Assembly: GCA_023460085.1 (NCBI GenBank)
Contig: JAEWRI010000014.1
Span: 1 to 43,924 of the forward strand
DNA from: Bacillota bacterium
GTDB lineage: Bacteria > Bacillota > Clostridia > Christensenellales > SZUA-584
Length of the DNA stretch: 43,924 nt
Direction of reading: 5' to 3'
Part shown: one piece after another, positions 6,328-15,614 of the stretch
How positions within the stretch are numbered: the first letter of the stretch is position 1
Layout of the letters: each line of letters starts with the position of its first letter
Notes under the pieces: generated by a model
Database searches by the model: none
What the model was told of the DNA's origin: nothing
The model's input: the letters and a program-made list of their open reading frames with translations, nothing else
Position numbers and translations under genes: made by a program

Positions 6328-8493
6328 TTGAAATTTTTCGAAGGGGTCATACGCCATAAAATTGTTGTCATCATTGTGTTTGCCTGCGCTGCTCTGGTAT
6401 CGGTTTTTTTAATGCTGGGTGTCGGACAGAATTACGACATGTCCAAATACCTGCCGGAGGGATCCAATTCGAAAAAGGGTATTGATGCGCTGACAGAGGA
6501 ATATGCGTATAACGGCAGCGCGTCACTGCTGCTGGAGGATGTCAGCGTCGTCGAAGCGCTGGCAGTCAAAGAACAGATTATGGCCATTGCGGGCGTGGAA
6601 ACGGTTGTGTGGCTGGACGACTTAGCGGATATGACTCAGCCGGTAGATTTCATTGACGAGGAGATACGCAATAATTACTATGCGGGCGACGACGCGCTGT
6701 TTCAAATTGTGTTCACAGAGAATGACTATGCGCAGGGGACGCATGAGGCAGTGAGTCAGATTAAAGCACAGTTGGGAGAGGATGCGCTTCTTTCGGGTGG
6801 CGCAGTAGACGCGTATATCAACGTCAATTCTATCAACGGTAATATACTGACAGGCATAGTGATAGCGCTGGCGATCGTACTCGCTATTCTCTTTTTAACC
6901 ACAGATTCACTGTTTGAGGTGGTGCTGTTCCTGATAGGCATCGGGGTAGCCATCGTCATCAACATGGGCACCAACATCATATTCGGTGAAGTCTCGTATA
7001 TGACGTTTGCGAGTGCGGCGATACTGCAGCTGGCGATTTCCATGGACTATTCCATTTTTCTGCTGCACCGCTTTGGCTACGAGCGGCAGACGGAGAGCGA
7101 TCCGGCCAAAGCCATGGCACGCGCGGCCCGGGCGTCGCTGTCGTCGATACTCTCCAGCGGAATGACAACGGTGGTGGGGTTTATCGCGCTGGTATTCATG
7201 AGCTATACCATCGGTTTGGATATGGGGCTGGTGCTTGCGAAGGGCATCGTATTCAGTCTGCTCTCCGTGCTGGTGCTGCTGCCTGCGCTGTCGGTGCTGT
7301 TCGTGAAGACGATCGACCGCACCAAACACCGCCGGTTGCTGCCCTCGCTTAAAAACGTGCAGCATAAGCTGGGCGGCAAAGCAAGATACGCAATCCTTGC
7401 TGTGCTCGCGCTGCTGTCGGTCATCGGGTTCCTTGCGCAGAATAACAATACATTCATGTATTCCGTCAGTAATGTGGGAGACAGCAGCCAGGAACTGGCC
7501 AATACGAAGATGGAAGAATCGTTCGGTAAACGCAACGATATTATCGTGCTGGTTGCGCGCGGCGACGCGGTACGGGAATACGGAATGGTAGAAAAACTCG
7601 AGGAGCTTGGTTGCGTACGGGGCGTACAGGGGCTTTATGCATTCGTCGATCAGGCTTTTCCGGAGCAGGTGATTCCGGATGCGGTGAAATCGGAATTTCT
7701 GAGTGAGCACTACTCACGATATGTCGTAACCGTGGACACAGCGGTGGAGGGGGATGACGCAACCGCAGCGGTCAGCGCCGTTCGGGGTGTCGTTGACGCG
7801 AGCTACGAGGACGCTTACGTGACGGGCGCGTCGCCTGTGATTACCGATATGCGCGATGCGACAGCGGGAGATTTTTCGCTGGTGACCATACTGTCCATCG
7901 TATTTGTCGGCATTATACTGCTGCTGACGTTTCGTTCCATTTCCATACCAGTGATACTGCTGTTTATTATTGAAACGTCCATCTGGATCAACATGTCGTT
8001 CCCATATTTCTCGGGAGAGCCCATGATATTCATCGGTTACATGATTATCAGTGCTGTGCAGCTGGGCGCGACCATCGATTACGCGATACTCATGACCAAT
8101 TATTATCTGGAAGGCCGAGCCACGATGCCAAAGCGCGAGGCGGCGGAATACGCCACCGAAAAGGCGGGCGCGTCGATACTCGTTTCCGCGCTGGTACTGA
8201 GCGCGGCGGGGTTTGTGGTGGCCTCGGTGTTTACACAGGAAGCCATGGCCCAGCTGGGGACGCTGATTGGCCGGGGTGCGCTGCTGTCCGGCGCGCTTAC
8301 AATATTCGTGCTGCCACAGGTGCTAACGCTGCTGGACAACGTAATTCAGAAGACGACGATGAGACGGAAATTCCGGGAGGAAATACATGAAGACCAACAA
8401 AGCAGAGCGATTCTTGCTGAAGTCAATGATGTGGATACTGCTGCTCGTGCGAAGCGCGGCAGACAGGTTTCAAAGAAAAGGGGAGCACTATGA
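6328..8493 (+). CDS. MMPL-family RND transporter
   Basis: Encodes 721 residues from a TTG at 6328 with an AAGGAGG site. The layout is the duplicated RND fold: one N-terminal helix, an extracytoplasmic domain, about five helices, then the same again. The conserved Asp-Tyr pair in the transmembrane relay appears in both halves, in SMDYSIFLL (Asp240) and TIDYAILMT (Asp584). MMPL proteins export lipids, siderophores or other hydrophobic compounds using proton flux. The C-terminus is a charged cytoplasmic tail. The stop overlaps the ATG of the secreted heptad-repeat protein (ATGA), so the two are translationally coupled and probably work together. The substrate cannot be told from sequence. Confidence 0.88.
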   Translation: MKFFEGVIRHKIVVIIVFACAALVSVFLMLGVGQNYDMSKYLPEGSNSKKGIDALTEEYAYNGSASLLLEDVSVVEALAVKEQIMAIAGVETVVWLDDLADMTQPVDFIDEEIRNNYYAGDDALFQIVFTENDYAQGTHEAVSQIKAQLGEDALLSGGAVDAYINVNSINGNILTGIVIALAIVLAILFLTTDSLFEVVLFLIGIGVAIVINMGTNIIFGEVSYMTFASAAILQLAISMDYSIFLLHRFGYERQTESDPAKAMARAARASLSSILSSGMTTVVGFIALVFMSYTIGLDMGLVLAKGIVFSLLSVLVLLPALSVLFVKTIDRTKHRRLLPSLKNVQHKLGGKARYAILAVLALLSVIGFLAQNNNTFMYSVSNVGDSSQELANTKMEESFGKRNDIIVLVARGDAVREYGMVEKLEELGCVRGVQGLYAFVDQAFPEQVIPDAVKSEFLSEHYSRYVVTVDTAVEGDDATAAVSAVRGVVDASYEDAYVTGASPVITDMRDATAGDFSLVTILSIVFVGIILLLTFRSISIPVILLFIIETSIWINMSFPYFSGEPMIFIGYMIISAVQLGATIDYAILMTNYYLEGRATMPKREAAEYATEKAGASILVSALVLSAAGFVVASVFTQEAMAQLGTLIGRGALLSGALTIFVLPQVLTLLDNVIQKTTMRRKFREEIHEDQQSRAILAEVNDVDTAARAKRGRQVSKKRGAL

Positions 8494-10145
8494 TGCGTAA
8501 AATCTTTGCGGTAACACTGACGGTGCTGATCATGTTTGGGCTGCTGTTTGCCCCGACTGCAAGCGCCGGTACATATGACGCGACGGCGTTTGATATCGCT
8601 AAATTATCCGCGAGTACGGCAGACGGCAAGAATGAGACGGTATATTCACTGCTCGGCTATGACGGCAGCGCGGGTGCAATCTACGTGGTCAACCAGCTGA
8701 ATGGCGGCTATTCGGACTATGGCAGCTATTCGGAGATCGTCAATCTCTCCACCGGAAGCACGCCCGTTGTGGATGGAGATAAAATTACGTTTCCGGATGA
8801 GAATGTCGAGGGCGGACTGTACTATCAGGGCACGATGGAAGGACAGCTGCCGCTGACGTTTGCCATTGCCTATTATCTGGATGGCGTCAAAGTGTGCGGA
8901 GAGAGCCTGGGAGGCGCTTCGGGGCACCTGAAGATCACACTGGACTGCGCACAAAACACGCTGTGCGATGAAAGCGTCCGCAAGGGGCTGATGGCACAGA
9001 TTACAATGAATCTGGATTTAAACCTGGCGCGGAATGTCAGCGCGGGCGATGCGACGACCGTGATCACCGGAAATACCATGAGCGTCGCATTTACGGTGCT
9101 GCCCGATGGGGAAGGTTCGTTTGCGGTGGAGGCGGACGTCACGAATTTTGAGATGGATGCCATCACCGTTACCCTGCTGCAGGGCGGCCTCGCAGGGATT
9201 ACAGACAGCATTGATGAATACGAGGCTGGCTTTGACGATATGCTCACCGGCGCGGATGACATGGTGGACGGCACGAGCGAGCTGAAGGACGGCGTATCGA
9301 CTTTGGCGGGTGGCATGGGGGATCTCTATCGCGGCCTCAAAAGCCTGAAGCTTTATGGCTGCGATATGGTGACGGGCATGCAGACCTACGCGGATGGTCT
9401 GAAGCAGTATACGCAGGGCGTCAGCGATCTGGCGGCGGCTTCCGATGCGGTGAAATCCGGGCTGGATACGTTGGCCGGAAACGGCGGTGCGCTGGCCGAA
9501 AGCCTATCGCAGCTGAGCGGCAGCGTGAGTTCAATGGCTTCCAACGGCGATTTGCTTGCGCTTGCCCAGTCGCTGGCGTCAAGCGACGATCCTGCGGTGC
9601 AGGCATTGGCCCAGGGCACGCTGCAGATGCTGGGCGGTCTTGACGAGGTGTCAGATGGCCTTGACGAGGTGTCGGGAGGCGTAGACAGCTATGCGGATGG
9701 CGTGCAGCAGGCGGCGGCGCAGTACGGGGATTTCAACGACGGATTCGCCCAGCTGGCGGCACAGGGGGACGGCCTCAGCTCGGGCTATAACGACATACTG
9801 AGCGGAGCGGAGCAATATATTACGGGCGTTGGCAGCAGCGCTTCGGGTGCGTACAAAATATACGACGCCATCAATGGACTGCCCGATAATATTCAGGAGT
9901 TGATCGACGGACAGGCGGAATTCCGTGACGGCATCGCTTCCGCAAAGGATGAGCTGCAATCAGAAACGGAGGGACTTTCTGCCTCAATCGCGGTGTCCTT
10001 CGCGTCGCCCGAAAAGAACCATCCGAACAGCGTGCAGTACGTACTGAGAACGCCTTCGATCGAAAAGCCGGAGGCGCAGACGGAAACGCAAGATACCCAG
10101 CAGGAGGAAACGTTTTTCACAAGGCTTTGGGATTTGTTTCGCTGA
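8490..10145 (+). CDS. Secreted Leu/Gly heptad-repeat protein partnered with the MMPL transporter
   Basis: Encodes 551 residues. A clear signal peptide ends near TASAG (residue 26 or so). Residues to about 230 form a beta-rich domain of unknown family. From about 235 to 490 the chain repeats seven-residue units of the form x-x-x-L-x-x-G (for example ELKDGVSTLAGG and DEVSDGLDEVSGG), the heptad repeat also seen in YhgE/Pip-like exported proteins of Bacillota. The C-terminal tail is charged, with no clear transmembrane anchor. The start overlaps the MMPL stop, and ATGs at 8490 and 8493 are both possible behind AAGGGGAG. A periplasm-like or wall-side accessory that works with the RND pump is the natural reading. 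No enzymatic motif is visible. Confidence 0.8.
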   Translation: MMRKIFAVTLTVLIMFGLLFAPTASAGTYDATAFDIAKLSASTADGKNETVYSLLGYDGSAGAIYVVNQLNGGYSDYGSYSEIVNLSTGSTPVVDGDKITFPDENVEGGLYYQGTMEGQLPLTFAIAYYLDGVKVCGESLGGASGHLKITLDCAQNTLCDESVRKGLMAQITMNLDLNLARNVSAGDATTVITGNTMSVAFTVLPDGEGSFAVEADVTNFEMDAITVTLLQGGLAGITDSIDEYEAGFDDMLTGADDMVDGTSELKDGVSTLAGGMGDLYRGLKSLKLYGCDMVTGMQTYADGLKQYTQGVSDLAAASDAVKSGLDTLAGNGGALAESLSQLSGSVSSMASNGDLLALAQSLASSDDPAVQALAQGTLQMLGGLDEVSDGLDEVSGGVDSYADGVQQAAAQYGDFNDGFAQLAAQGDGLSSGYNDILSGAEQYITGVGSSASGAYKIYDAINGLPDNIQELIDGQAEFRDGIASAKDELQSETEGLSASIAVSFASPEKNHPNSVQYVLRTPSIEKPEAQTETQDTQQEETFFTRLWDLFR

Positions 10146-10169
10146 GTAAAGCGTCTTTGCGCACATAAT

Positions 10170-10214
10170 ATGCTCCTGATTCCGCACACTAACTGCAGCA
10201 GGAAGAAGGAGCAT
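10170..10214 (+). promoter_or_regulatory. Hairpin covering the lonB ribosome-binding site
   Basis: ATGCTCCT at 10170-10177 is an exact inverted copy of AGGAGCAT at 10207-10214. The 3' arm contains the lonB ribosome site (AAGGAGC), and a run of five T follows directly before the ATG at 10219. The fold could block translation of lonB or act as a weak terminator after the heptad-repeat gene. The loop is 29 bases, so stability is uncertain. Confidence 0.45.
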
Positions 10215-10218
10215 TTTT

Positions 10219-11919
10219 ATGATATCCGAAGTCATACTGGTGATACAGCTGGCCGTCAGCGTCGTCATGGGCGTATATTTTTATACCATGCTGAGGGGGC
10301 GGCGCACCCACAAGCAAAACATGCAGGTGGAGTCCAAAAAGCAGGTTCAGCGGCTGGAAAAGCTGCGCTCCATATCGCTGAACGTACCGCTGTCCGAAAA
10401 GACGCGTCCGCAGCAATTTAACGAGATCATCGGACAGCGCGAAGGCGTCACCGCGCTGTGCGCGGCGCTGTGCGGGGAAAACCCGCAGCATGTGCTCATC
10501 TATGGCCCTCCCGGCGTGGGCAAGACCTGCGCGGCGCGTCTGGTGATGGACAGGGCAAAACGCAGCGGCATATCGCCCTTCCGACCCGACGCGAAGTTTG
10601 TGGAAATGGACGCCACGTGCATCCGCTACGACGAGCGCAACATCGCCGATCCATTGATCGGCTGCGTACACGATCCTATCTATCAGGGCGCGGGCGCGTA
10701 CGGCGTGGCGGGCATTCCGCAGCCCAAGGAGGGTGCGGTGACCAAGGCGCATGGCGGCATTTTGTTTCTCGACGAAATCGGGGAGCTGCACCCGTTCCAT
10801 ATCAATAAGCTCCTGAAGGTGCTGGAAGACAGGTGCGTCTTCTTCGACAGCGCGTATTACAATTGTAATGACAAGGAGACGCCGCGGCACGTTCATGAAA
10901 TCTTTGCCCGGGGAATGCCAGCGGACTTTCGTCTGGTAGGCGCGACGACCAAGTCGCCGCGGGAGATATCTCCGGCGATACGTTCGCGCTGCATGGAAAT
11001 TTTCTTCCGCCCGCTGTATCCGGAGGAACTGATACTGATTGCGCGTAACGCCGCCAATAAGGCGGGATATTGCATCGACGCGGACGCCGCGGCCAACATC
11101 GGGGAATACGCGACGAATGGGCGCGAAGCGGTGAACATGGTGCAGATGGCGGCGGGGCTTGCGCGGGAGCAGGGCGGAACCGCGATTCGTGCGGGGCATA
11201 TCCAGTGGGTGGTGGAGACGGGAAAATATGCGCGCCGTCCGGTGCCGCGCCTCGGCGGCAATTCGTCGGGCTGCGTCAATGGCCTTGCGGTGTACGGATC
11301 CAATATCGGCATGATTATCGAGATAGAGACGGTGGCGGTGCGCTCGGAGAATCCGTCGCTGACCGTAACGGGGTTGGTGGACGAGGAGGAGGTCGGCTTC
11401 GACAGCCGCCGGTTCCGCCGCAAGAGCACATCGCGCAGCTCGGTGGAAAATGTGCTGACGGCGCTGAAAAAGAATTTCGGCGTGAATCCCGGCGAGTACT
11501 ACATTCATATCAACATGCCGGGAAGCGCGCCCATCGACGGGCCGTCGGCGGGCGTGGCGATAGCGGTATCGGTGTACTCGGCGCTTACGGGATGCGTGGT
11601 ATGCCCCGGCATCGCGATGACGGGGGAGATATCGATCAATGGCAACGTGCGCGCGGTAGGCGGAGTTGCGGCAAAGATTATCGCGGCGCGGCGCGCGGGC
11701 GCGACGACGGTGCTGGTGCCTGCCGAGAACATGGCGGAAGCGGCGATCGTCAGCGAGAGCATCCGCGTCATCGGGGTCAGCCATATCGGCGAAGTGATGC
11801 GCGTTGCGTTTGGAACGGACAGAACGGAGAAGCACGAGACGGTACTGAGCGCGGCGGGAGAGGATCAGATGATACTGACAAGCTTGAACTCTGTGGCGTC
11901 GCACGACGTCAGCGTATAG
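10219..11919 (+). CDS. lonB: ATP-dependent protease LonB (membrane-anchored, sporulation-type)
   Basis: Encodes 566 residues. A hydrophobic anchor (about residues 4-24) precedes a basic coiled segment. An AAA+ domain follows, with Walker A GPPGVGKT at 96-103 and Walker B FLDEIG (Asp185, Glu186). The C-terminal Lon protease domain has Ser443 in DGPSAG and Lys486 in GGVAAK, 43 residues apart as in Lon. The N-terminal substrate-binding domain of LonA is absent, as in LonB. In Bacillus LonB acts in the forespore, and lonB, lonA and the engB homologue ysxC lie together there as here, though in this window lonB faces the other two. The 3' end overlaps the converging metallophosphoesterase gene by 55 bases. 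The ATG at 10219 has AAGGAGC upstream, inside a possible hairpin. Confidence 0.9.
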   Translation: MISEVILVIQLAVSVVMGVYFYTMLRGRRTHKQNMQVESKKQVQRLEKLRSISLNVPLSEKTRPQQFNEIIGQREGVTALCAALCGENPQHVLIYGPPGVGKTCAARLVMDRAKRSGISPFRPDAKFVEMDATCIRYDERNIADPLIGCVHDPIYQGAGAYGVAGIPQPKEGAVTKAHGGILFLDEIGELHPFHINKLLKVLEDRCVFFDSAYYNCNDKETPRHVHEIFARGMPADFRLVGATTKSPREISPAIRSRCMEIFFRPLYPEELILIARNAANKAGYCIDADAAANIGEYATNGREAVNMVQMAAGLAREQGGTAIRAGHIQWVVETGKYARRPVPRLGGNSSGCVNGLAVYGSNIGMIIEIETVAVRSENPSLTVTGLVDEEEVGFDSRRFRRKSTSRSSVENVLTALKKNFGVNPGEYYIHINMPGSAPIDGPSAGVAIAVSVYSALTGCVVCPGIAMTGEISINGNVRAVGGVAAKIIAARRAGATTVLVPAENMAEAAIVSESIRVIGVSHIGEVMRVAFGTDRTEKHETVLSAAGEDQMILTSLNSVASHDVSV

Positions 11920-12557
11920 CGCACGCCGCGAATTACACCGGAAAGCGCCCCCCGGATGCTGGCGGAATGCAGATGTCCGTACACCACATCCGCGGCGCCG
12001 TATTTCTCAAACAGATCGGTATAGAGTGTGGGAGCTCCGTTGGCATTGGCGGGCGGAAAGTGCATCATGCAGACGAGCCGCGCTTCCGGCGCGGCTTTTC
12101 GCGCGTGCTTCAATGAAAGCTCCAACCTCGCCGCTTCGCGAAGGTACAGCTTCTCATCTTCCGGCGCGTACTGCTTGCTGTCCGGCACGGTCCACCCGCG
12201 CGAGCCCGCGAAAACAACATCGCCCGCGACGCGGCTGTTGTTCTGCAGCACATAGGTATGGTTGGAGAGCAGCGATTCCACCTGAGACAGCGAACCCCAC
12301 CAATAATCGTGATTTCCCTTGATGATGAGCTTGCTGCCCGGCAGCGCGCAGACCTCGTCCAAATCCACTCTGGCTTCATCTAGCCGCATGGCCCAGGAGA
12401 TATCGCCCGCTATCAGCACTACGTCGTCCGGCATTACGCAGGAAAGCCAGTGCTCGCGGATTTTATCCCAGTGCCCGCTCCAGTGATCGCCGAATATATT
12501 CATGGGCTTGGGCGAAAAGCCGGAAAGGTGAAGGTCTGAGATGGCGTATACGTTCAT
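11865..12557 (-). CDS. Metallophosphoesterase (calcineurin-like)
   Basis: Encodes 230 residues. The metallophosphoesterase signatures are in order: DLHLS (residues 8-12), GDISWAM, GNHDYWWG, MHFPP and YGHLH. These supply the two-metal site. The family covers nucleotidases, phosphodiesterases and protein phosphatases, and this protein cannot be placed further. It overlaps engB by four bases (ATGA), so it is the third gene of a lon-engB-phosphoesterase transcript. Its last 55 bases overlap the end of lonB on the other strand, with no terminator between the two converging genes. Confidence 0.87.
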   Translation of the reverse strand: MNVYAISDLHLSGFSPKPMNIFGDHWSGHWDKIREHWLSCVMPDDVVLIAGDISWAMRLDEARVDLDEVCALPGSKLIIKGNHDYWWGSLSQVESLLSNHTYVLQNNSRVAGDVVFAGSRGWTVPDSKQYAPEDEKLYLREAARLELSLKHARKAAPEARLVCMMHFPPANANGAPTLYTDLFEKYGAADVVYGHLHSASIRGALSGVIRGVRYTLTSCDATEFKLVSII

Positions 12558-13144
12558 GTCGCCAGCACCTTTTCAATTTCATCAAGCAGTTCTTCCACGC
12601 CCGTTTTTTCGAGCGCGGATACCGCGACGACGGGGTAATCCACGCCGCCGCTCACGGCTGCCTTGATCTCGGCAAGACGCGGTTTCCGGCGTGTTTTGGA
12701 GAGCTGGTCGGCTTTGGTACAGACGAGGATCACCCGAAGCCCGAAGTGCGCCGCCCATGTGAGCAGCAGCCGGTCGTTTTCGCCCGGGTCGCGGCGAATA
12801 TCGAGCAGCACCAGAAGCGCTTTGATATCGACATGCGCCTTCGCGAAATAGCCTTCTATCATGCGCGGCCACTGCTGCTGTTCGGTTTTGGGTGCCTGCG
12901 CAAAGCCGTAGCCCGGCAGATCGACGAGCATGAACTCTTCGTTGATCACGAAGAAGTTGACCAGCCGCGTTTTGCCGGGGGAAGCGCTCGTCTTTGCGAG
13001 CTTCTGGTTGTTGGTCAGCAGGTTGATCAGCGACGACTTGCCCACGTTGGATTTTCCGCAGACCGCAATCTGAGGCAATGCAAGCTCGGGCATGCCGGAG
13101 ATATCATTCATACTTTTCAAGAAACGTGCTTTTTTAATCAGCAT
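12554..13144 (-). CDS. engB: Ribosome biogenesis GTPase EngB/YsxC
   Basis: Encodes 196 residues from the ATG at 13144, ten bases after the lon stop with a GAAAGGG site; the longer open frame would extend into lon. Motifs for a TRAFAC GTPase are present: G1 GKSNVGKS (30-37), a switch region with SPGKT, G3 DLPGYG, G4 TKAD and a G5-like VSALE. EngB is an essential GTPase for late assembly of the large ribosomal subunit. The lon-engB order is the conserved Bacillota arrangement. It is followed by an overlapping phosphoesterase. Confidence 0.95.
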   Translation of the reverse strand: MLIKKARFLKSMNDISGMPELALPQIAVCGKSNVGKSSLINLLTNNQKLAKTSASPGKTRLVNFFVINEEFMLVDLPGYGFAQAPKTEQQQWPRMIEGYFAKAHVDIKALLVLLDIRRDPGENDRLLLTWAAHFGLRVILVCTKADQLSKTRRKPRLAEIKAAVSGGVDYPVVAVSALEKTGVEELLDEIEKVLAT

Positions 13145-13154
13145 AGCAGCCCTT

Positions 13155-15461
13155 TCAGGGGTTGATGGCGAGACGCAGCACCTCGCTGAGCTCGGTAACG
13201 GGGATAAAACGGATTCCGCGCCGCACCGCATCGGGCATTTCGCCCAAATCCTTTTCGTTCCCGGCCGGGATGATCACCTCGCGGATACCTACCTTGAGCG
13301 CGGCCAGCGACTTCTCTTTCAATCCGCCGATGGGCAGCACGCGTCCGGTCAGCGTCAGTTCGCCGGTCATCGCGATATTGCTGCGAACGGTATGACCCGA
13401 GAGCACCGATACCAGCGCGGTTGCGATGGTGATGCCCGCGGAAGGTCCGTCCTTCGGGATTGCGCCCTCCGGCAGGTGGATGTGTATATCCGTCGTGTCG
13501 ATGAAATTTTCGTCGATGGACAGCGCGGCGCTGTTGGCCCGTACATAGCTCAGCGCAGCCTTGGCGGATTCCTGCATCACCTCGCCCAGTTTTCCGGTCA
13601 GCACAAGGTTGCCCTTGCCGTGCATCTGTATGGCCTCGACAACCAGCGTCTGGCCTCCGGAAGCGGTCCAAGCGAGGCCTGTTACCACGCCTACGCGGTC
13701 CTGCTTTTCCGCTTCATTCTGAGAGAATATAGGCGCGCCGAGGTAGCGGTTTACAGACGCTTCGGTGACGGTCACATGGCTGCGCTTGCCCGCGGAAAGC
13801 TCGACGACGCATTTGCGCAGCACCGTGGCGATTTTACGCTCCAGCTCCCGCACACCCGCTTCGCGCGTATAGCGGCGGATGATTTCCAGCAGCGCGCTTT
13901 CCCGTATCGTCACCTCTTCTTCGCTAAGTCCATGCTGCCGCTTTTGTTTGGGGATCAGGTGGTCTCTGGCAATGCCTGTTTTTTCGGCTTCGGTATAGCT
14001 GGAAAGCTCGATGACCTCCATGCGGTCACGCAGCGGCCCGGGGATGGCGTCGAAGCTGTTGGCGGTCGTGATGAACATCACCTGCTCCAGGCTGAAGGGC
14101 AAATCGAGGTAATGATCGCGGAAAGCATTGTTGATCTCCGGATCCAGCACCTCGAGCATTGCCGAAGCAGGGTCGCCCCGGAAGTCGCCGGTCATCTTGT
14201 CAATTTCGTCGAACAGGAACACCGGGTTAACGCTGCCCGCCTGTTTGATGGATGAAATGATGCGGCCTGGTATCGCGCCGATGTATGTACGCCGGTGTCC
14301 ACGGATTTCAGCCTCGTCGCGCACGCCGCCCAGCGAGGTGCGTACGAATTTGCGGCCCAGCGCCCGCGCGATGGAACGCGCAACAGAAGTCTTGCCAGTG
14401 CCCGGAGGGCCGACAAAGCAAAGCACCGGGCCTCGCATGTCCTGCTTGCGCTTTAATACCGCGAGGTATTCGATAATGCGCTCCTTCACCTTTTCCAAAC
14501 CGAAATGATCCTCGTCTAAAACTGCACGCGCGTGTGCCAGATCGAGATCGTCCTCGGTGGTCACTCCCCACGGCAGATCGAGTATCCACTCCACATAGGT
14601 GCGAATTACGCCCAGCTCCGGCGAGCCAAGCGAGAGCCGCTCCATACGGGAGATCTCCTTCTCCGCCTTGTCCCGCACCTCGTCGCTGACGTTCGTCGCC
14701 GCAAGACGCGCCCGCAGTTCATCCGCATCGGACTGCACGCTTCCGCCTTCGCCCAATTCCTTCTGGATGGCGCGCATCTGCTCACGCAGCACGTATTCCT
14801 TTTGAGACTGGTCTATCTGTTTGCGCACCTTGGCGCGGATGTCGTTCTCTATCGTCGCGATTTCCAGCTCACCCGAGAGTATGACGGCGAGATGCTCCAG
14901 CCTGTCCAGCGGGTCAATGCTTTCGAGTATCTTCTGCTTGTCCTCCAGACGAAACAATACGCTGGACGCGATCACATCTGCCATCTGTCCCGTATCATCC
15001 ACGCTGTTTACAGAGGAGAGCGTCTCGGAAGAAACCTTGCTGCTCAGCGCCACCAATTGCTCGAATACGGAGAGTACCATGCGCTTCAGCGCCTGCTCCT
15101 TGGCATCGTCGTCCGAAACGCGCTCAAAAAGCAGCTCCTCTGTCTCCACCTCGAGATAGGGCTCCGTCTGCGCAAAGCGCATGATGCGCGCGCGATACAT
15201 ACCCTTAACGAGTACGCGGATGATATCTCCCGGAAGCTTCAGTATCTGCTTTACTTTGCTGACCGTGCCGATCTCAAAGATTTCATCGGGCGCGGGATCA
15301 GCCAGCTCCTTATCCTTCTGCGCGGCAAGGAATATCGTCTGGTCATTGGCCATTGCCGCTTCCAGCGCGGCTATGGATTTTTCACGGCCCACCTCAAAAT
15401 GCAGCGCCATATATGGGAAAACGATGACGTCGCGCAGCGCGACCATCGGCATCTGTGTCAT
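13155..15461 (-). CDS. lon: ATP-dependent protease La (LonA)
   Basis: Encodes 768 residues, full length for LonA. The N-terminal LON substrate-binding domain (about 1-200) begins MPMVALRDVIVFPYM. A coiled helical region follows, then the AAA+ module with Walker A GPPGTGKT at 351-358 and a Walker B ending FLFDEIDK. The Ser-Lys dyad is Ser674 in KDGPSAG and Lys717 in GGLKEK. It degrades misfolded and regulatory proteins in the cytoplasm. The gene leads a minus-strand transcript with engB and a metallophosphoesterase. A promoter sits 30-60 bases upstream. I see no CIRCE or CtsR-type operator in that gap. Confidence 0.96.
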   Translation of the reverse strand: MTQMPMVALRDVIVFPYMALHFEVGREKSIAALEAAMANDQTIFLAAQKDKELADPAPDEIFEIGTVSKVKQILKLPGDIIRVLVKGMYRARIMRFAQTEPYLEVETEELLFERVSDDDAKEQALKRMVLSVFEQLVALSSKVSSETLSSVNSVDDTGQMADVIASSVLFRLEDKQKILESIDPLDRLEHLAVILSGELEIATIENDIRAKVRKQIDQSQKEYVLREQMRAIQKELGEGGSVQSDADELRARLAATNVSDEVRDKAEKEISRMERLSLGSPELGVIRTYVEWILDLPWGVTTEDDLDLAHARAVLDEDHFGLEKVKERIIEYLAVLKRKQDMRGPVLCFVGPPGTGKTSVARSIARALGRKFVRTSLGGVRDEAEIRGHRRTYIGAIPGRIISSIKQAGSVNPVFLFDEIDKMTGDFRGDPASAMLEVLDPEINNAFRDHYLDLPFSLEQVMFITTANSFDAIPGPLRDRMEVIELSSYTEAEKTGIARDHLIPKQKRQHGLSEEEVTIRESALLEIIRRYTREAGVRELERKIATVLRKCVVELSAGKRSHVTVTEASVNRYLGAPIFSQNEAEKQDRVGVVTGLAWTASGGQTLVVEAIQMHGKGNLVLTGKLGEVMQESAKAALSYVRANSAALSIDENFIDTTDIHIHLPEGAIPKDGPSAGITIATALVSVLSGHTVRSNIAMTGELTLTGRVLPIGGLKEKSLAALKVGIREVIIPAGNEKDLGEMPDAVRRGIRFIPVTELSEVLRLAINP

Positions 15462-15490
15462 GTTCAGCCTCCCTCCGTATTTGCGGAAGT

Positions 15491-15519
15491 ATTATACATG
15501 ATATGGTTTCCAACCGCAA
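15491..15519 (-). promoter_or_regulatory. SigmaA-type promoter for lon
   Basis: On the minus strand TTGCGG (15519-15514) and TATAAT (15496-15491) are 17 bases apart, with the lon ATG about 30 bases downstream behind a GGAGGGAGG site. It shares a short divergent region with the degV promoter. Confidence 0.65.
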
Positions 15520-15573
15520 CCATCGGCAGGCGCAAAAGAGGAAGAACGCCGTATTTCTTTCGGGAAGGGGATA

Positions 15574-15582
15574 TGGTATAAT
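15574..15582 (+). promoter_or_regulatory. Extended -10 promoter for degV
   Basis: TGGTATAAT is present 32 bases before the degV ATG. The -35 position is weak (TTTCTT at 15554-15559). Confidence 0.5.
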
Positions 15583-15614
15583 TCCCTTTACAACCAATGT
15601 GATGGGAGAATGCA

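Noticed and set aside
8873..9316. 147-residue minus-strand Ser/Ala-rich frame
   Set aside because: It lies opposite the repeat protein and its Ser-rich composition is the reverse-complement shadow of that gene.
10189..11904. 571-residue open frame on the minus strand opposite lonB
   Set aside because: It mirrors the GC-rich lonB gene, its product is His/Arg-rich with no domain pattern, and lonB has all expected motifs. A shadow frame.
11070..12116. 348-residue second frame inside lonB
   Set aside because: Gly/Arg-rich composition typical of an out-of-frame reading of GC-rich DNA; it also runs through the phosphoesterase end.
14532..15581. 349-residue plus-strand frame opposite lon
   Set aside because: Shadow of lon, which has complete motifs in the other strand.
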